Part shown: piece by piece, positions 3,484 to 5,838 of the stretch
How positions within the stretch are numbered: the first letter of the stretch is position 1
How the letters are laid out: each line of letters begins with the position of its first letter
NCBI GenBank assembly: GCA_946611445.1
Contig: CAMODP010000119.1
Span: 1-5,838 of the forward strand
Direction: 5' to 3'
From: an uncultured Eubacterium sp.
Lineage (GTDB): Bacteria; Bacillota; Clostridia; Lachnospirales; Lachnospiraceae
DNA: 5,838 nucleotides
Notes under the pieces: generated by a model
Told to the model about the DNA's origin: nothing
Database searches by the model: none
What the model saw: the letters and a program-made list of their open reading frames with translations, nothing else
Program-made: the position numbers and the translations under genes

Positions 3484-5730
3484 TCAGGCGGTTTTCCTGT
3501 GCCGCATCGCAGCTTCCTCTGTCCTGAGGGAGAATACCGCCGTGCCCAGCGGGGGCACCTTGATCCGGATGGAATACGGTCTCTCATCTTTTTCCTCGGC
3601 TCTGGACAGCTTCACACGCGGATTCACGGCCCCGCTGCCGCCGTACTGCAGGGCATCGGAATTGAAGATCTCCTTATAGCGTCCCGGCAGCGGTACGCCT
3701 ACCTGCAGGCTGTCATATTCCACATTGGAGAAATTGCAGACCACAAGCAGCAGATCATTTGCCTGTTCCGCCCTGCGGACATAGACGAGCAGGCTCTTTT
3801 CCGTGTCCAGATTGCTGATCCACTCAAACCCGTCACTGGTTTCATCCGACCGGAACAGCGCCGGATGGCTGGTGTAGAGCTTCAGCAGATCCGGCATGAA
3901 TTCCGGCAGATCCGTGCCCATATAGAACAGCTTCTTGCCGGGATGCGTGACCAGATAAGACAGCGTCAGGCGCAGATTGGCCAGCTTCAGGCTCTCCTTC
4001 GAACCGGGCATCATCCTCCTGATGGTATCCGGCCTGTTTTCCGCCTCCCGGTGGGAAAGCGCCAGCATAAACCGCTCGGCGTACATATAGACCATACTGA
4101 ATGTGAGGTCATCCTGGTGCGCCCCCCGGAACAGGGGATCCAGCTGTATATAGCGCATGTAATCGTCTACACAGCCGTTGTTCCACTTGTAGTCAAAACC
4201 CAGGCCCTCCTTTGATACCGGCCCCGTTACGGCCGGCCAGCCGGAGCGTTCTTCCGCAATCGTGATGACGCCGGGCAGTTCGCTGTGTATGACAGAATTC
4301 AGCCTGCGGATAAACGCCTCCGCCTCCAGGTTCTCATTGCCCCCGTACATGTTCGCAACCCACTGTCCGTATGATTTGCCGTAGTCCAGATACAGCATGG
4401 AATCCAGCTCCGGCACGCGCAGGCCGTCCAGATGACAGGTTCTCAGCCAGAAAAGCGCGCTGGACAGCAGGAAGCTTATGACCTCCTTGCGTCCGAGATT
4501 AAAGATATGTGTGTTAAAGAACGGGTGGACACCCTGTTTCGGATTCAGATGCTCGTACAGGCAGGTTCCGTCAAACGCAGACAGGAAATCGTTTCCCCGG
4601 GCAAAGAAACCCGGCTGCCAGTCCATCAGCACCCCGATTCCGGCTCTGTGAAGCATATCTACCAGAAAGCAGAAATCCTGCAGCGTGCCATACCGGGAGG
4701 TCGGCGCAAAAAAGCCGCTGCTTCCGAACCCGTGCGACTCATCCAGCGGATATTCCGCCAGCGGAAGGAACTCCACATGGGTATACCCGTTTCTGACAAG
4801 ATGCTCCCGAAGAACGGGGGCCGCCGTCCGGAACGTCACTCCGGCGGCTGCATCCGTCTCTTCCTGGCCCGGCTGCTGCCGTTCTCCCTGCGTGTCTTCT
4901 CTGAAATCCGGGAACACCTCCGCCAGAGCGCTCATATCCACTTCATATACGGCAATGGGCGCGTCCTTTGCCTGCCGCGCGATGCGGATGTCCATCCAGC
5001 TCTGGTCTTTCCAGTCAAAAGGTTCCGGGTCAGCGACCACCGCAGCCGTGTCCGGCATCACCTGGAAAGCGCTGCCGCAGGGATCCGTCTTCAGGTATAC
5101 GAGTCCTGTCTGCAGCTTCAGTTCATATTTATAGAGGGCGCCCGCCTGCAGGCCGGGGATAAACAGTTCAAAAATGCCGCTCTCCCGTCTGATCATCGGA
5201 CAGGCGCGGCCGTCCCAGTTATTAAAATCACCTACTACGGATACGCGCAGGGCATTCGGCGCCCAGACGGCAAAGAGGACGCCCTGTGTCTCATTGATGG
5301 TCACAAGATGCGCGCCGAGCCGGTCTCCGGCAGTATACCATGTGCCCGCCAGAAAATTGCGTTCTTCTCTGGCCGTTATCTGCGGACCAAAAGAATACGG
5401 ATCCGCTGTCTCGATCTCCGGGAGACTGCCGCATGCCTTCAGGATATAGGTGTAGGCAGGGACGCGCCGCGCGTCGAGGAGAATGGCGAAATATCCCTCG
5501 TCATCTTCCCGGATCATCGGAATTTCCCGACCGCCGCGCAGCTTCACGCTGACCTCTTTCCTTCCCGGGAAAAAGGCCTGCAGCAGCACGCCGTCCTTTG
5601 TCACATGCGGGCCCAGCAGCTTCTCAGGGTGCGCTTCTTCCGCGTATACGACAGCCTCGATGGCAGCCCAGTCCATATATTCATACAGCCTGTTCTCCAT
5701 GTCTGTCCCCAGCTTCTGCCCTCTCTTCAT
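3484..5730 (-). CDS. GlgB-family protein, predicted catalytically inactive (branching-enzyme pseudoenzyme)
   Basis: The 748-aa protein follows the whole layout of a bacterial 1,4-alpha-glucan branching enzyme (E. coli GlgB, 728 aa). The N1 module covers about 18-115 (PEKLLGPH...DPYSFGPQIT). The CBM48 module covers about 137-230 (LGAH..., VLFAVWAPNALRVSVVGDFN). A GH13 barrel starts near 258, and a C-terminal beta domain ends near 735. Key residues are changed. MDWQPGFF keeps Asp370 but has Phe375 where GlgB has His. LDGLRVPELDS keeps Arg438 but has Pro440 in place of the nucleophile Asp. ALSHREAEN keeps His560 but has Arg561 in place of the third catalytic Asp. The acid/base AEE (492-494) remains. 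The GlgB HLGSW motif reads DMSAL (265-269). About 25-30 residues expected after YMGTDLPEF are missing. Glucan branching is therefore not expected; glycogen binding or a regulatory role is inference. Start at 5730 follows GGAGG with 5-nt spacing; ATG 5700 is the alternative. I give no glgB symbol because the activity is probably lost. Confidence 0.9.
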   Translation of the reverse strand: MKRGQKLGTDMENRLYEYMDWAAIEAVVYAEEAHPEKLLGPHVTKDGVLLQAFFPGRKEVSVKLRGGREIPMIREDDEGYFAILLDARRVPAYTYILKACGSLPEIETADPYSFGPQITAREERNFLAGTWYTAGDRLGAHLVTINETQGVLFAVWAPNALRVSVVGDFNNWDGRACPMIRRESGIFELFIPGLQAGALYKYELKLQTGLVYLKTDPCGSAFQVMPDTAAVVADPEPFDWKDQSWMDIRIARQAKDAPIAVYEVDMSALAEVFPDFREDTQGERQQPGQEETDAAAGVTFRTAAPVLREHLVRNGYTHVEFLPLAEYPLDESHGFGSSGFFAPTSRYGTLQDFCFLVDMLHRAGIGVLMDWQPGFFARGNDFLSAFDGTCLYEHLNPKQGVHPFFNTHIFNLGRKEVISFLLSSALFWLRTCHLDGLRVPELDSMLYLDYGKSYGQWVANMYGGNENLEAEAFIRRLNSVIHSELPGVITIAEERSGWPAVTGPVSKEGLGFDYKWNNGCVDDYMRYIQLDPLFRGAHQDDLTFSMVYMYAERFMLALSHREAENRPDTIRRMMPGSKESLKLANLRLTLSYLVTHPGKKLFYMGTDLPEFMPDLLKLYTSHPALFRSDETSDGFEWISNLDTEKSLLVYVRRAEQANDLLLVVCNFSNVEYDSLQVGVPLPGRYKEIFNSDALQYGGSGAVNPRVKLSRAEEKDERPYSIRIKVPPLGTAVFSLRTEEAAMRHRKTA

Positions 5731-5735
5731 CTGTC

Positions 5736-5740
5736 CCTCC
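5736..5740 (-). promoter_or_regulatory. Ribosome binding site that fixes the GlgB-like start
   Basis: GGAGG lies 5 nt before the ATG at 5730. The upstream in-frame ATG at 5763 has no such site. The downstream ATG at 5700 has only a weaker GGGG before it, though MENRLYEYMDW there resembles the start of clostridial GlgB proteins. Confidence 0.7.
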
Positions 5741-5771
5741 TTTTCTGCTGCAGCCGTTATCATTCAGCTGT

Positions 5772-5838
5772 TTACGGATTGTTCCCGGATGTCTCTGCCA
5801 GGTCTTCCCCTGCGCCGTTTTCGGACGCATCCGGGGAA
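5772..5838 (-). CDS. Possible 3' end of an unidentified upstream gene
   Basis: One minus-strand frame reads SPDASENGAGEDLAETSGNNP and stops at TAA (5774-5772), 41 nt before the GlgB-like start. The acidic, Ser/Gly/Asn-rich composition looks like a disordered C-terminal tail, and the spacing suits an operon neighbour. No promoter is seen in the 41-nt gap, which supports co-transcription. Only 21 codons are visible and another minus-strand frame is also open here, so the frame is uncertain and no family can be named. Confidence 0.35.
   Translation of the reverse strand, partial: SPDASENGAGEDLAETSGNNP

Noticed and set aside
3499..4215. A 238-codon plus-strand open frame.
   Set aside because: It is antisense to the GlgB-like gene, with no family match and no plausible ribosome binding site context.
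5731..5763. An upstream ATG for the GlgB-like protein (11 extra residues).
   Set aside because: It has no Shine-Dalgarno sequence, while the ATG at 5730 follows GGAGG at ideal spacing.
1..5838. CRISPR arrays, tRNA or rRNA genes, insertion sequences.
   Set aside because: No regularly spaced repeats, no tRNA-like cloverleaf, no rRNA-like stretches and no transposase-like protein were found by reading both strands.

Overview
The window looks like a piece of a Firmicutes chromosome, most likely class Clostridia and probably Lachnospiraceae. Three things point there. The minus-strand gene order rimP-nusA-rnpM(ylxR)-ylxQ-infB is the standard Firmicutes order. The proteins resemble clostridial forms, including a CxxC-containing YlxR and an IF2 with a KKKKK-IMAVFRPQNA linker. 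The ribosome binding sites are strong and purine-rich. By eye the G+C content is fairly high, with many G/C third positions. The genus cannot be fixed from the sequence alone. All supported genes lie on the minus strand, so transcription runs from high to low coordinates; the long plus-strand open frames are antisense shadows.

Region by region, in the direction of transcription. At 5838-5772 there may be the last 21 codons of an unidentified upstream gene. At 5730-3484 lies a 748-aa protein with the full architecture of a bacterial glycogen branching enzyme (GlgB), but with its catalytic site destroyed. The nucleophile Asp is Pro, the transition-state-stabilising Asp is Arg, and an active-site His is Phe, all in an intact reading frame. 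It is best read as a GlgB-derived pseudoenzyme, and it is the most interesting object here. The gap 3483-3079 holds no gene. It contains three palindromes behind the GlgB-like gene, then a good sigma-A-type promoter (3280-3252), then a leader of about 165 nt with several strong hairpins. The first of these is a 13-bp stem that could act as an attenuator.

From 3078 down to 1 runs the transcription/translation operon. RimP is a 30S maturation factor. NusA is an elongation/termination factor, here with a long acidic tail. RnpM/YlxR modulates RNase P. YlxQ is an L7Ae-fold RNA-binding protein. IF2 is represented by its N-terminal 232 residues only, starts at a TTG, and runs off the window edge. 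Spacing is tight: 37 nt, 6 nt, a 4-nt overlap and 71 nt. One transcript probably serves the whole set, linking RNA polymerase control, RNA processing, ribosome maturation and initiation. The leader hairpins are a plausible site for autoregulation by NusA, which has been reported for the Bacillus subtilis operon.
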